Source of the DNA: Aldehydirespirator sp965203635
Lineage (GTDB): Bacteria; Actinomycetota; Acidimicrobiia; Acidimicrobiales; Aldehydirespiratoraceae
Direction: 5' to 3'
DNA length: 64,000 nt
NCBI GenBank assembly: GCA_965203635.1
Contig: OZ241903.1
Coordinates: 310,001-374,000 of the forward strand
The notes under the pieces are model-generated. The model ran no database searches. It was given only the letters and a program-made list of their open reading frames with translations, and had not been told where the DNA came from. Position numbers and translations under genes: made by a program. Positions 32,676-43,477 of this stretch are shown here, in pieces. The stretch's first letter is position 1. Each line of letters starts with the position of its first letter.

Positions 32676-32774
32676 GGCCGTAGGCTAACGGCGTGTCCAG
32701 GACGGGCCTCAGTGCTACAGCGGGTGACGGTGGGGGTGGCCGCTCCGTCGTGGACGCCTAGAGAGCGCGGATCG

Positions 32775-33251
32775 ATGCTGCACCTCGTGCGCCATGCCGA
32801 CGCGGGAAGCCGGATGGCCTGGGTCGGCAACGACTTCGAGCGACCGCTGGACGATCACGGACGGATGCAGGCCGACGCCATCGGCGCGGCCCTGGCCTCC
32901 CGGCCGGTGCGTCGCATCCTGTCGAGCCCGTATGTGCGCTGCGTGGAGACCGTCGTGCCGCTGGGTCGGGCGCTGGGGCTGCCCGTGGAGACTTGCGACG
33001 AACTCGCCGAGGGCTCATTCGTCGGCGATGCCTTCGATCTGCTGCGATCGCTGGCTTCAGCCGAGGGTGACTCGGTGCTGTGCGGCCACGGCGATGTCAT
33101 TCCCGGGCTGCTGTGGGTGCTGGCCCAGTACGGGCTGGATATCCCTGATCTGGGAAGGTGCAAGAAGGGGTCGATCTGGGAGCTGGACGTGAGCGACGGC
33201 CGAATCGTGGGCGCCGCCTACCGGCACCCGCGCACCTTCGGGGCAGCCTGA
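32775..33251 (+). CDS. SixA-like phosphohistidine phosphatase
   Basis: 158 residues from ATG 32775. The fold is shown by LHLVRHADAGSR with the catalytic His near residue 6, RILSSPYVRCVETV, and SVLCGHGDVIP with the second His. The short length and lack of a lid insertion match SixA, which removes phosphate from phosphohistidine in relay proteins. The substrate here is not known. It is convergent with an HD-domain gene, and a truncated repeat copy fills the gap. Confidence 0.85.
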   Translation: MLHLVRHADAGSRMAWVGNDFERPLDDHGRMQADAIGAALASRPVRRILSSPYVRCVETVVPLGRALGLPVETCDELAEGSFVGDAFDLLRSLASAEGDSVLCGHGDVIPGLLWVLAQYGLDIPDLGRCKKGSIWELDVSDGRIVGAAYRHPRTFGAA

Positions 33252-33256
33252 CTGCG

Positions 33257-33300
33257 ATTCCCGCTCCTGTTCGCTGCGCTCACGGGCCGCTCAGGCCGTG
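33257..33300 (+). repeat. Dispersed repeat, copy 3 (truncated)
   Basis: Only the left half of the element is present: the core starts at 33264 and breaks off after GGGCCGCTCAGGCC, with a few substitutions. It fills the gap between the convergent sixA-like and HD genes. The HD gene takes its TGA stop from the CTCAGGCC variant in this copy. Confidence 0.75.
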
Positions 33301-33872
33301 TATTGGGGCGGCCCAGCGAAGACCTCTTCCAGCAGCGGGGCGAAGTCCTCGATCGGAAGGTCGTCGTAGTGGGGGTCGAAGCAGTTCTGGTCGTATGAGG
33401 CGCAGAAGTCGACGCAACGGTCGTAGTGCGGCGACTCCGCGTAACGCTCTCTGGCGTTGCGGTCACCGCCGAGGTGATGGAAGTAGTAGTAGCCCTGGAA
33501 CAGCCCGTGGTGACGCACCACCCACTCCGTCTCGGAGCTCACATAAGGGGCGAGGATGGCGGCCGCCACCGCGCTGTGGTTGTCGGGGGCCAGCACGTCG
33601 CCGATGTCGTGCAACAGCGCGGCCACCACGAACTCCGAGGACTCGCCGTTGCGCAGCGCCCGGGTGGCCGACTGGCGGCAGTGTCGGGCCCGGTCGATCT
33701 GGTACCCGAGGGTGGGGCCCTCGAGCATCCGCATCACCGACAGCAGGTGCGTCACCAGCGTGTCGCGGGCGTGGCCCTCGAAGATCTGCGACAGCTGCTC
33801 GTAGTCCCCGCGGGTGCCGTCGGCCATGGCCGTCCAGCCCACTGTGAAGGTGTCGGCGAGTGTGTCAGACAT
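33291..33872 (-). CDS. HD-domain protein (PhnZ/MIOX-like)
   Basis: 193 residues from ATG 33872 after GGAGGG. The HD metal motif is ALLHDIGDVLAPDNHS near residue 80, with an upstream histidine in RARHCRQSA and later WVVRHHGLFQGYYY, DFCASYDQNCFDP. The layout resembles the PhnZ/myo-inositol-oxygenase-like HD group, which includes mixed-valent di-iron oxygenases, more than nucleotide phosphohydrolases. The substrate is unknown. The last residues and stop derive from a truncated dispersed repeat. Confidence 0.75.
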   Translation of the reverse strand: MSDTLADTFTVGWTAMADGTRGDYEQLSQIFEGHARDTLVTHLLSVMRMLEGPTLGYQIDRARHCRQSATRALRNGESSEFVVAALLHDIGDVLAPDNHSAVAAAILAPYVSSETEWVVRHHGLFQGYYYFHHLGGDRNARERYAESPHYDRCVDFCASYDQNCFDPHYDDLPIEDFAPLLEEVFAGPPQYTA

Positions 33873-33921
33873 AACGTTCACCCTCCTCCCCGCGGCCGGC
33901 GCCGCGGAGTCACGCCGCAAT

Positions 33922-35283
33922 CTACTGCCCGATGATCTCGATGTCCGGGTAGAACGCGGCCGCCGCGAACCAGAACGTGTCGAGGTGCTCGACCGGTTCC
34001 AGCGAGGCGCCGACCGGATCGGACGGCTGGCCCAGGATGTCGTAGACCACGCCGGTGGCCGCATCCACGAAGCCGCCGCCGTCGGCCACGGAAAGATCCA
34101 GCAGCCGGCCGTCAACTGAGCCCACGAACACGCCGGTGGCGCCCACGTCGCGGCCCTCCTCGATCAGGGGGCTGTCGAGGGCGCTGGCCGTGCCCGGCTC
34201 GAACAGGGCCACCAGCTCGCGGCCGGCGAAGGTGAACGGCACGACCCGGCGCTCGGCCAGCACGTCGTTGGGGATGACCGCTCCCTCGGCGCCGTCTCGC
34301 AGGGCGACCACCCTGGTGATCGGTTCGAGCCGGTCATCGGTGGGGCCGCTGAACAGGAAGGGACGGTTGTTGGAGTCGTAGAACTCGTAGGGGTTCTGTC
34401 CGTACCGGCGGGAATGGCCGGTGTCGAGGCTGAGCACGCGGCCATCGGGGTGCGATGCCAGGAAGGCTTCGAAGGACACGGTCTGGACCGGTATCAAGTC
34501 CAGTTCGGACCCGACGAGATGGCCGACCACCGCCTGGCCGGTGTAGTGGGACCACAGGCTCTCGGTCTGGCGGTCGTACATCACCAGCGACGAGTTCAAC
34601 AGCGCTCCGGAGGTGCCGAAGTCGAGAATGCGGTCCCCTACCCGTCGGTCGTAGGCGACCGCGGAGTTGCACAACGGGCAGTACGACACCGTGACCGGCA
34701 CCCCTCCCACCGTGCCATTCACGAGCTCGTGCCAGGTCATGATCCGCAGCGGGTAGGCCCGGGCGTCGCCGTTGACCTCCAGTGCCAGCACCGGCTCCAC
34801 CCCGGCCAGCCACTCCACCCCAGAGGCTGGCTCGAAGGCGGGATCCTCGAGGGCGGGGATGGCGTCAGGGGGCACGACCCCGCGGATCTCGTCGACGTCG
34901 ATGAGCGGCGGGGGCTGATCTGGGTGGAAGGGATCGCGCAGTGCGCTGAGCACGTCCTCGCGCGGCGTGGACTCGATCGGCTCGCCCCCTAGGCCGGGTG
35001 TCGAGTCACTCGCTGCGCCGGTCGCGGCAGTGGTCGGCGCGGCGGCCCCTCCGACCTGTTCATCCTCGCCGCCGGCCGGCTCGGGTTCCGCGCCCGGATC
35101 GGACTCGGCGTGTTCACTCGGTTCGCTGCCGGCTGCCAACTCCGGGGACGTCGACGCACCGTTGACGGGCGTCTCACGGTCATCGGGAGAGGAGTCCGAG
35201 CAGCCGAGGACCGCAACGACCAGGACCACGGCCACCAGCACGAGCGCGGCCCTCCCGGAAACAACTCGCATCTTGCAGGCCAT
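33922..35283 (-). CDS. DUF3179-domain lipoprotein
   Basis: 453 residues. The signal peptide ends in lipobox VAVLGC. A Ser/Pro/Glu-rich linker (about 35-115) precedes the DUF3179 domain, with YPLRIMTWHELVNGTVGGVPVTVSYCPLCNSAVAYDR near residue 190 (CPLCNS motif), SLWSHYTGQAVVG and LSLDTGHSRRYGQNPYE. DUF3179 proteins are secreted, often in bacteria and archaea from saline environments; their activity is unknown. The CxxC-like pair suggests redox or metal binding. It diverges from the next gene across 49 bp. Confidence 0.88.
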   Translation of the reverse strand: MACKMRVVSGRAALVLVAVVLVVAVLGCSDSSPDDRETPVNGASTSPELAAGSEPSEHAESDPGAEPEPAGGEDEQVGGAAAPTTAATGAASDSTPGLGGEPIESTPREDVLSALRDPFHPDQPPPLIDVDEIRGVVPPDAIPALEDPAFEPASGVEWLAGVEPVLALEVNGDARAYPLRIMTWHELVNGTVGGVPVTVSYCPLCNSAVAYDRRVGDRILDFGTSGALLNSSLVMYDRQTESLWSHYTGQAVVGHLVGSELDLIPVQTVSFEAFLASHPDGRVLSLDTGHSRRYGQNPYEFYDSNNRPFLFSGPTDDRLEPITRVVALRDGAEGAVIPNDVLAERRVVPFTFAGRELVALFEPGTASALDSPLIEEGRDVGATGVFVGSVDGRLLDLSVADGGGFVDAATGVVYDILGQPSDPVGASLEPVEHLDTFWFAAAAFYPDIEIIGQ

Positions 35284-35332
35284 ATCGGAGCAAACCTAAC
35301 GTCACACACTCTTACCTCACGGGAGGTTGCCC

Positions 35333-36307
35333 ATGAGCGATCCTGTCGCCGCTCACGATCCCGCCACGGAGGCGGCTGCCGACGTCGGCGACCGGTACGA
35401 CGTCCGTGTGCTGGAGCCCAGCCCGCCGGCGGTGGCCGAGGGGCCGTTCTGGGCCGACGATCCCGCCGATCCCGCACCCTCCGGGGACAACCCGGTGGTG
35501 GCGCCGCACTGCGGGGGCGACCTGAGCTGGGACGAGCTCATCGCCGCCCGGCCGGATCTGGCCGGCTTCGCGGCCGACCGATGGCTCGGCGCCCGCCGGC
35601 GCCTCGGCAACCTGCCCCGGAACTACCCGTCGGCGCTGTTCGACTTCCACCGGTTGGCCTATTCGGTGGTGGCCGAGGCCCGCTACCAGTGCAACGGCAA
35701 ATTCGGGCTGCGGTATGTGCGGGGTGGCTTCGGCACCCCGTTCTTCGGCGACGACGTCCAGGTGAGGGTGGCCGGCGATCGGCTGGTGGTCCAGGAGGCC
35801 GGGCAGGCCCGTGCCGCAGCCATCACCACGCTGCGCGAGGCCGGCGAGTTCGTGGGCGTCGACCCGGGCACCACCGCCCGGGAGCACGACAGCCCCGAAC
35901 TGGGCGACATCGACCGCCCTCTCGACGTGCGGGCCGACGTCGGCGAGTTCCTGGGGGCCTGGTTCGGACTGGCCACCGCCGCGCTCGAGGAACTGCGCTT
36001 CACGCCCGGGGTGATCGATCCCGAGCGGGTGCAGCTATGGCCCGGGCACTTCGATCCCGCCATCGCGGCCGGCGACGCCGAGTCGGGCCGCCGGGCCACC
36101 TATGGCTTCTCCCCGGGCGACCATTCCCACGATGAGCCCTACATCTACGTGGCCGCTTGGGGTGACGTCGACCGGTCCGACCCGTTCTGGAACGAGGAGG
36201 ACTTCAACGGCGCGTCGCTGGCGTTCCGCGATCTCGTCTTAGCCGACGACCATTACGGGGCCGCAGTCGCCTTCCTCCGGGCCGGCTACGCCTGTCTCAA
36301 CCGCTGA
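35333..36307 (+). CDS. Conserved-looking hypothetical protein, unknown function
   Basis: 324 residues from ATG 35333, chosen because GGGAGG lies 7 bases upstream. I do not recognise the family. It has no signal peptide, is rich in Trp, Phe and Gly-Asp turns, and contains patterns such as LPRNYPSALFDFHRLAYS, YGFSPGDHSHDEPYIYVAAW and DPFWNEEDFNGASL, which look like a compact single-domain cytoplasmic protein. The 3' end overlaps the convergent ccmH-like stop by 11 bases. Coding character is consistent with the neighbours. Confidence 0.6.
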   Translation: MSDPVAAHDPATEAAADVGDRYDVRVLEPSPPAVAEGPFWADDPADPAPSGDNPVVAPHCGGDLSWDELIAARPDLAGFAADRWLGARRRLGNLPRNYPSALFDFHRLAYSVVAEARYQCNGKFGLRYVRGGFGTPFFGDDVQVRVAGDRLVVQEAGQARAAAITTLREAGEFVGVDPGTTAREHDSPELGDIDRPLDVRADVGEFLGAWFGLATAALEELRFTPGVIDPERVQLWPGHFDPAIAAGDAESGRRATYGFSPGDHSHDEPYIYVAAWGDVDRSDPFWNEEDFNGASLAFRDLVLADDHYGAAVAFLRAGYACLNR

Positions 36308-37673
36308 TCGCGGCTCGCAGACCCTGAGTCTCGATGAGGCGCACCAGATCGGGGGGTTGGTGCTGTAGGGCGTCGAAGGCGTCCAGGTCGGCGCGGGCCG
36401 CGGCGGCGTCGCCCTGCTGCCAGCGAGCCAGAGCCCGATACACCAGAGCCCCGGCGTTGGCCGGGTCGGCGGCGAGAGCCTCATCGAGGTAGCCGACACC
36501 CAGTTCAGCCAGTTCGGCGTCGCCGCTTCGGACCAGCAGCCAGCCCCGGCCGGCCAGCGCCTCGGGCTCGCCGGGCTGCGCCGCCAGCACCCAATCGACG
36601 AGTTGCACCGCTTCGAGCAGCTCGCCTCGGGTCGCCAGAGCCTCGGCCGCGGCCAGCGCCTCGGCCACCGTGAGGGCCGTCTCGGCAAAGGCGGGGCGGT
36701 CCTCTGCGGGACCCAGGCCCTCCACCGCCTGCAGCGCGGTCTCGTCTCGGGCCGCCGCCACCCTCTCGCGTACTTGTGACTGGGCCAGCAGTTGCTCGGC
36801 GTAGGGGGGCGGGTCCAGAGAGTCGAACACGGCCAGTTCCGACGCCGCGCCGGATCCGTCCCCCTGGTCCAGAGCCACGATGGCCCGGAACAGCCGGGCG
36901 TCGGGGTAGGCGGGGTCCACCGCAATGGCGTCGTCGAGATACTCCACCGCGGTGTTCAGATCGCCGCGGCGGGACGTGAGCCAGCCCCGGTAGGTGAGGG
37001 CCTCCGCGCTGGACGGCTGGAGCTCGAGCGCTTCGTCGTAGGCGGCGATGGCGCCCGCCATGTCGCCTTCGCCCAACCGCCGCTGGGCCTCGAAGATCAG
37101 CTCGCGGGTAGTGACCCGTATCTCGCCGGTGATGGAGCCCTCGGTGCTGCGGCTGCCCGACGAACGGGCCACGAGCAGGCCCGCCGCGCCGGCCACGACC
37201 ACGACGGCGACCGTCCATACCGCCGCGTTGCGCCAACGCCGTCGCCGCACCGCCATCGGCGGCTGGGGCGGGTCGTGGGCCGGTCGCCGGTCTGATCGCA
37301 GCATCCCCACCACCACGGCCGCGATACCGCCGCCGGCGAGAACAGGAAGGATCCACACCAGGCTGGTGATGCCCGACCCCGAGGGGTTGTAGTCGATGTC
37401 GACGTCGTAGGCGGCCACCAGCTGATCCCGGATGTAGGCGTCGCTGCGGCCCTCGTCCACCCATACCGCGACCTGTCGCCGGATCTCGCGGGCCACCGGC
37501 ACGTCGCTCTCGGCCACCGACTGGCCCGCACACACGGGACAGGCGAAGTCCTCGGCCAGAGCTCGGACCCGGTCGGCGTTGGTCCTGGGAGGGCCCTCGT
37601 CCAGCGCGCCGTACACGAACGCCCCCGCGGCGATCACGACGGCCGCGATCCAGCTTGCGGTCCGCCAACTCAT
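36297..37673 (-). CDS. ccmH: CcmH-type thiol protein fused to TPR (CcmI-like) domain
   Basis: 458 residues. An N-terminal membrane helix (6-22), then CcmH motif FACPVCAGQSVAESD with Cys45 and Cys48, the pair that reduces apocytochrome c. A second membrane helix lies near 107-123, a third near 150-170, and from about 190 onward there are several tetratricopeptide repeats (EGDMAGAIAAYDEALELQPSS). This is the bacterial CcmH-CcmI fusion that presents apocytochrome to the haem lyase. It is the last gene of the ccm operon and its start overlaps ccmG as ATGA. Confidence 0.88.
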   Translation of the reverse strand: MSWRTASWIAAVVIAAGAFVYGALDEGPPRTNADRVRALAEDFACPVCAGQSVAESDVPVAREIRRQVAVWVDEGRSDAYIRDQLVAAYDVDIDYNPSGSGITSLVWILPVLAGGGIAAVVVGMLRSDRRPAHDPPQPPMAVRRRRWRNAAVWTVAVVVVAGAAGLLVARSSGSRSTEGSITGEIRVTTRELIFEAQRRLGEGDMAGAIAAYDEALELQPSSAEALTYRGWLTSRRGDLNTAVEYLDDAIAVDPAYPDARLFRAIVALDQGDGSGAASELAVFDSLDPPPYAEQLLAQSQVRERVAAARDETALQAVEGLGPAEDRPAFAETALTVAEALAAAEALATRGELLEAVQLVDWVLAAQPGEPEALAGRGWLLVRSGDAELAELGVGYLDEALAADPANAGALVYRALARWQQGDAAAARADLDAFDALQHQPPDLVRLIETQGLRAAISG

Positions 37674-38217
37674 GACGGCGCCGAGAGCCGATCGATCACG
37701 TCATCGATGCCGTCGGCGGTGACCCCGCCCAGCTGCTTCCACACGACCACCCCCGAGGGAGCCACCAGGTAGGACTCGGGCACGCCGGTCACGCCGTAGG
37801 CCACGGCCGCCTGTCTCGCGCCGGTGGCCACCACGGGCCAGTCGCCGCCATGGGCCGCGAAGAACTCCCGCACGTTCTCGACGCTGTCGTCGAACACCAC
37901 CGACACGATCCGGGCGTCGCCGGCTGCCGAGTGACGCTCGTCGAAGTCGACGAGTTCGGGATGCTCCATGATGCACGGCACGCAAGTGCTCTGGAAGAAG
38001 TTGACGACAACCCACCGGCCACGCCAGTCGTCGAGATCGAAGGGCTCACCCGCCACCGTCGTCCCGACCACAGCGGGCGCCAAGCCTCCCAGGATGGGGC
38101 TGGACGCCTTGCGCTCGAACGCGGAGTCCCGGGTGGCCAGCACCACGACCAGCAGCGCGGCCGCGGCCGCCACCGGCAGCGCGATCCAGAGCGACCGCCG
38201 GCGCCGGCCACCGCTGT

Positions 38218-38221
<4 letters not shown>
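37670..38221 (-). CDS. ccmG: Thiol:disulfide interchange protein CcmG/DsbE
   Basis: 183 residues from ATG 38221, which overlaps the ccmF stop. One N-terminal membrane helix (about 10-30), then a thioredoxin fold with FFQSTCVPC (Cys80, Cys83) and cis-proline region GVPESYLVAPSG. It keeps the apocytochrome c thiols reduced on the outer face of the membrane. The active site VPC is slightly different from the usual WCxPC. It overlaps ccmH at the downstream end. Confidence 0.9.
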
Positions 38222-40178
<1,957 letters not shown>

Positions 40179-40182
<4 letters not shown>

Positions 40183-40754
40183 GGCTCTGATGGTTCCAAG
40201 TGCGGGAGACGACGGACGCCCTCGTCGGCTTCGACGATGCGCTCGTCGTAGTCGTCGCGGTTGCGGTAGTCGTTGTCGTGCTTCACCAGCATCCGGTCCG
40301 AAGCGAAATGCCAGTCGTGCGCCGCCGCCCGGCCTGGGCTGCGACCTTGCCTCCAGGCCCCTTCGAGGACCACCGGCACGCCGGGCTGGAACAGCTCGGG
40401 CGGGTCGCCGGTGTGGATCACGTCCACCACTACCCCGTCGAAGCCGACGGCGAAGGCCAGCACCGGCCGGTCGTCCCAGAAGGCGTGCACCGCATGGTCC
40501 AACGGCGTCCCCTGGAGGCGGAAACGCTGCGAGGCCAACTCGTCACGTCGCTCCACCGCCTCGTCGGCGTTGTAGAAGTACAGCGCGGCGTCGCCGAGCA
40601 GGTTCGACACGAGCAGCGCCACTCCCCCGGCCACGACCACGGTCACCAGCGCGGCGATCCAGCGCCGGGTGCGGGCGGGGCGCTGAACAGGACGCGGGGT
40701 GAGCGGCGAGAGTTCCGTGTCCACGGCGTCCGCCGTGCCGTCCATGGCTCTCAC
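40179..40754 (-). CDS. ccmE: Haem chaperone CcmE
   Basis: 191 residues, GTG start overlapping ccmD. One membrane helix (about 32-52), then an OB-fold domain with RFRLQGTPLD, FAVGFDGVVVDVIHTGDPPELF and VVLEGAW. The haem-binding site is LVKHDNDYRNRDDY: His159 and Tyr163 form the HxxxY motif, so covalent haem binding by histidine is expected, not the CxxxY variant of some actinobacteria. The N-terminal cytoplasmic tail is longer than usual. Confidence 0.92.
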
Positions 40755-40888
40755 TCGCCGTTCTCGCCGGTGCGGGCACGAGCCCGCCGCCGCAGCCGCC
40801 GGCCGCGCACCATCAGGCTGGCCGCGTAGATGCCGACCGCGGCCAGCGTGACGCCCCAGGCGCCGAGCACGTAGCCGGCCTGGCTCAC
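40751..40888 (-). CDS. ccmD: CcmD-like small membrane protein
   Basis: 45 residues from GTG 40888, overlapping ccmC (GTGA) and ccmE (GTGA). One membrane helix (GAWGVTLAAVGIYAASLMV) is followed by an Arg-rich cytoplasmic tail (RGRRLRRRARAR). Size, topology and position between ccmC and ccmE identify it; sequence alone would not. CcmD helps release holo-CcmE from the CcmABC complex. Confidence 0.85.
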   Translation of the reverse strand: MSQAGYVLGAWGVTLAAVGIYAASLMVRGRRLRRRARARTGENGE

Positions 40889-41664
40889 CGGCCGGCCTCG
40901 GCGCGCCGGGCCGCTAGCGCATCGTCGAGGTCGCGGGCCCGGAGCTGCCGCTCCAGCCAGCCGATGCGGAAACGGTGCGTCATCATCCAGAGAATCGCCA
41001 TCGCGGCCACGACGAAGGCCAGGAACAGGGTGAACAGGGTGAGGTCCTCGAGCTTGCCCTCTGTGAGGGAGGACTGCTGGTGAAGGGTGCGGTTGGCCCA
41101 CCAGTTCACCGACCGGTTCACGATGGGAATGTTGACCCCGCCGACCAGCCCGACCACCGCGGCCCGGGTGGCCACCGAGTCCGCATCGCCGCCGAGGGCC
41201 CGAACCGACAGGTAGCCGACCATGACCAGGAACAGGATCAGGGTGGTGACGAGACGCACGTCGCCCCACTCCCAGTAGGTCCCCCAGGTGGGGCGGCCCC
41301 AGAGCATGCCCGTGACCAGCGTCAGACCGCACAGCAGGACCCCGACCTCGGCACCCGCATGGGCGGTGACGTCCCACCACACCGACCGGCGCCACAGCCA
41401 CATCACCGAGCCCAACGCGGTCACGCCGAAAGCGGTGTAGGCGCCGAGAGCCGAGGGCACGTGCACGAAGATGATGCGCACCGAGTCGCCCTGCACATCG
41501 TCGGCCGGCGCAGCCAGAAGGCCCAGAACGGCCACGCCGGCCAGGCCGATCAGGGTGACCAGCCCGAGCCAGAAGGTGAAGCGCGACCCGGTGCGAGCGG
41601 GGCCGCCGAGATAGGAGGCGATCAGCGGCTCGGAGGGCGCGCTCTCAGGCTCCGGGGACGTCAT
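40885..41664 (-). CDS. ccmC: Haem exporter protein CcmC
   Basis: 259 residues and six membrane segments. The tryptophan-rich motif WGRPTWGTYWEWGDVRLVTTLILFLV near residue 125 and the flanking FVHVPSALGAYTAFG (His) are the CcmC haem-ligand landmarks. It loads haem onto CcmE at the outer face of the membrane. ATG overlaps the ccmB stop, and its own stop overlaps ccmD. Confidence 0.95.
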   Translation of the reverse strand: MTSPEPESAPSEPLIASYLGGPARTGSRFTFWLGLVTLIGLAGVAVLGLLAAPADDVQGDSVRIIFVHVPSALGAYTAFGVTALGSVMWLWRRSVWWDVTAHAGAEVGVLLCGLTLVTGMLWGRPTWGTYWEWGDVRLVTTLILFLVMVGYLSVRALGGDADSVATRAAVVGLVGGVNIPIVNRSVNWWANRTLHQQSSLTEGKLEDLTLFTLFLAFVVAAMAILWMMTHRFRIGWLERQLRARDLDDALAARRAEAGR

Positions 41665-42356
41665 GTGTCCTCCAGCAGCAGGCCGTAGACGACTGCGCCC
41701 AGCACCGCGTTCACCGCCGCGAAGCCGGCCAGCAGCCCGACCCAGGACCAGCCGTCCACCGCGACGGTGCCGAACCCGTCGGCGAAGGCCCGGGTCGCCG
41801 CGATCAGCACCGGCGCCGACACTGGAAGCAGCAGGATCGGCAGGACCGTCTGATGGGCTCGCACTCCGGCTACCACAGCACCGAGAAGGCTACCGGCGGT
41901 GGCCAGGCCCACCGTCGCCGCGACGCAGGTTGCGACCACCAGCGGGAGCGACTCGATCTCCGCGTCGTACAGCAGCACCACGCCCGGCACCAGCAGCACC
42001 TCCACGATCAGCAGCTGCACGGCCACCGCCGCGGCCTTGCCCGCGAACGCGGCGGCCGGAGCCATCCCGCTGAGGAGCAGCATCCGGCGGGCCCCGTCGG
42101 TGGACTCCACGGCCACAGACCGCTGCACGGCCACCACGGTGGCGAACAGCACCGTCATCGGTAGCAGCCCCGGCGTGGCCAGCCGCAGCGTGGGCCGGTT
42201 GGCGTCGAGAGCGAACCCGAACAGCACCAGCACGAGCACCGCGAACGGCAGCACCTGGCCCAGCGCGGTGCGGGCCCGCCACTCGATGCGCAGGTCCTTG
42301 GACGCCACGAGGACGGCGTCGCCCGCGAACAGGCTCAACCCGCGCCAGGCGGTCAC
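41661..42356 (-). CDS. ccmB: Haem exporter protein CcmB
   Basis: 231 residues from GTG 42356, overlapping the ccmA stop. It has six membrane segments. Family marks are ASKDLRIEWRARTALGQVLPFAVLVLVLFGFAL at the N-terminus, RRMLLLSGMAP, and SLLGAVVAGVRAHQTVLPILLLPVSAPVLIAATRA. It is the membrane partner of the CcmA ATPase in the complex that releases haem-loaded CcmE. Confidence 0.93.
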   Translation of the reverse strand: MTAWRGLSLFAGDAVLVASKDLRIEWRARTALGQVLPFAVLVLVLFGFALDANRPTLRLATPGLLPMTVLFATVVAVQRSVAVESTDGARRMLLLSGMAPAAAFAGKAAAVAVQLLIVEVLLVPGVVLLYDAEIESLPLVVATCVAATVGLATAGSLLGAVVAGVRAHQTVLPILLLPVSAPVLIAATRAFADGFGTVAVDGWSWVGLLAGFAAVNAVLGAVVYGLLLEDT

Positions 42357-43000
42357 GGCCCCAGCCCCTCCGCCAGTGTGCCGCCCGCCATCGTCACTGT
42401 GCGAGTAGCGAGGTCGCCGGCCGGTCCGGTCTCGTGGGAGGCCATCACGACGGCGGCACCGGCCGCGGCCGCGGCCTCCACGACGTTGTCCACGATCTCG
42501 CGGCCTTCGGAGTCGAGTCCGGCGTGGGGCTCGTCGAGCAGCCACAGCTCGGGGCGGCGCACCACGATCGCGGCCAGCGCCACTCGACGGCGCTGCCCCG
42601 CCGACAGCCGATCGGTGGGGACGTCGCGCAGCCGCGGGGGCAGCCCGAGACGCTCCAGCGCGCCCGGCACATCGGCCCCGTCGACCCTGGACGCCCGGGC
42701 CCACACCTGGAGGTTCTCGGCTGCGGTCAGCTCGCCGTAGAGCGCAGTGTCATGGCCGAGCAGACCCACCCGGCGGCGCACCGCGGCCCGGTCGTCACCC
42801 AGGTCGCAGCCCAGCACGTCGCCGTGCCCCTCCGACAGTCGCAACAGGCCGGCGCACAGGTGCAGCAGGCTGGACTTGCCCGCACCGTTGGGGCCCCGGA
42901 CCAGGACGACCTCGCGTCGCTCGACCTCCAGGTCGACCCCGGCCAGCGCCGGGAATCGCCCCAAGAGCACGACCGCGCCCTCAAGACGCACAGCGGTCAC
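42353..43000 (-). CDS. ccmA: Haem exporter ATPase CcmA
   Basis: 215 residues, GTG start. It is an ABC ATPase with Walker A GPNGAGKSSLLHLCAG near residue 37, signature LSAGQRRRVALA near 130 and Walker B LWLLDEPHAGLD. Position at the head of ccmBCDEFGH and the short length identify it as CcmA. ATP use drives release of holo-CcmE. The 10-bp gap to the oxidoreductase gene upstream suggests co-transcription with it. Confidence 0.93.
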   Translation of the reverse strand: MTAVRLEGAVVLLGRFPALAGVDLEVERREVVLVRGPNGAGKSSLLHLCAGLLRLSEGHGDVLGCDLGDDRAAVRRRVGLLGHDTALYGELTAAENLQVWARASRVDGADVPGALERLGLPPRLRDVPTDRLSAGQRRRVALAAIVVRRPELWLLDEPHAGLDSEGREIVDNVVEAAAAAGAAVVMASHETGPAGDLATRTVTMAGGTLAEGLGP

Positions 43001-43010
43001 GAGCCTAGGT

Positions 43011-43463
43011 TCAGGGGCGGCCGACCCCGGTGATGCGGGAGGGGTGGATGAACACCGCGGTCCGGCGTTCGGCCGCCATCACGCGGTCGTACTCGTCCCA
43101 GTCCCCGTGGCTGCCGCCGGCGGCGGTGAACACATCCCGCAGGACCCGGGGAACCGCTGACGGGTCGACACCGTCGAATCGATCATCGGGGCCGATGATC
43201 GTGGTGGCGCCCTCCACCCCGACCCACGACCAGCCCACCCGGAAGACGATGGTGGCCTCCGGGGCGCGGCGCCAGTGACGCAGCTTCACCGAGTTGCCCC
43301 GCACCACCAGAGCCACGACGTCCTCGCCGGTCACCGGGTGGGCCATCACCCCGGCGTTGACCAGCGAGGAGTGAACCGAACCATCAGGGCGCCCGAACGA
43401 CACGACGGCAAGGCCCTGGTCGGCGGCTACGAACGTGCGCACATCCTCCATCGTGTGGCTCAT
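43011..43463 (-). CDS. Pyridoxamine-oxidase-fold flavin/F420-dependent protein
   Basis: 150 residues from ATG 43463 with GGAGT upstream. It has the split beta-barrel of the PPOX/FDOR family: FVAADQGLAVVSFGRPDGSVHSSLVN near the N-terminus, VALVVRGNSVKLRHWRRAPEATIVF, and VGVEGATTII. Short actinobacterial members such as this commonly use F420 or bind biliverdin or flavin. The substrate cannot be read. The gene lies between an SDR gene and ccmA on one strand. Confidence 0.8.
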   Translation of the reverse strand: MSHTMEDVRTFVAADQGLAVVSFGRPDGSVHSSLVNAGVMAHPVTGEDVVALVVRGNSVKLRHWRRAPEATIVFRVGWSWVGVEGATTIIGPDDRFDGVDPSAVPRVLRDVFTAAGGSHGDWDEYDRVMAAERRTAVFIHPSRITGVGRP

Positions 43464-43477
43464 ACGGCTACTCCTAG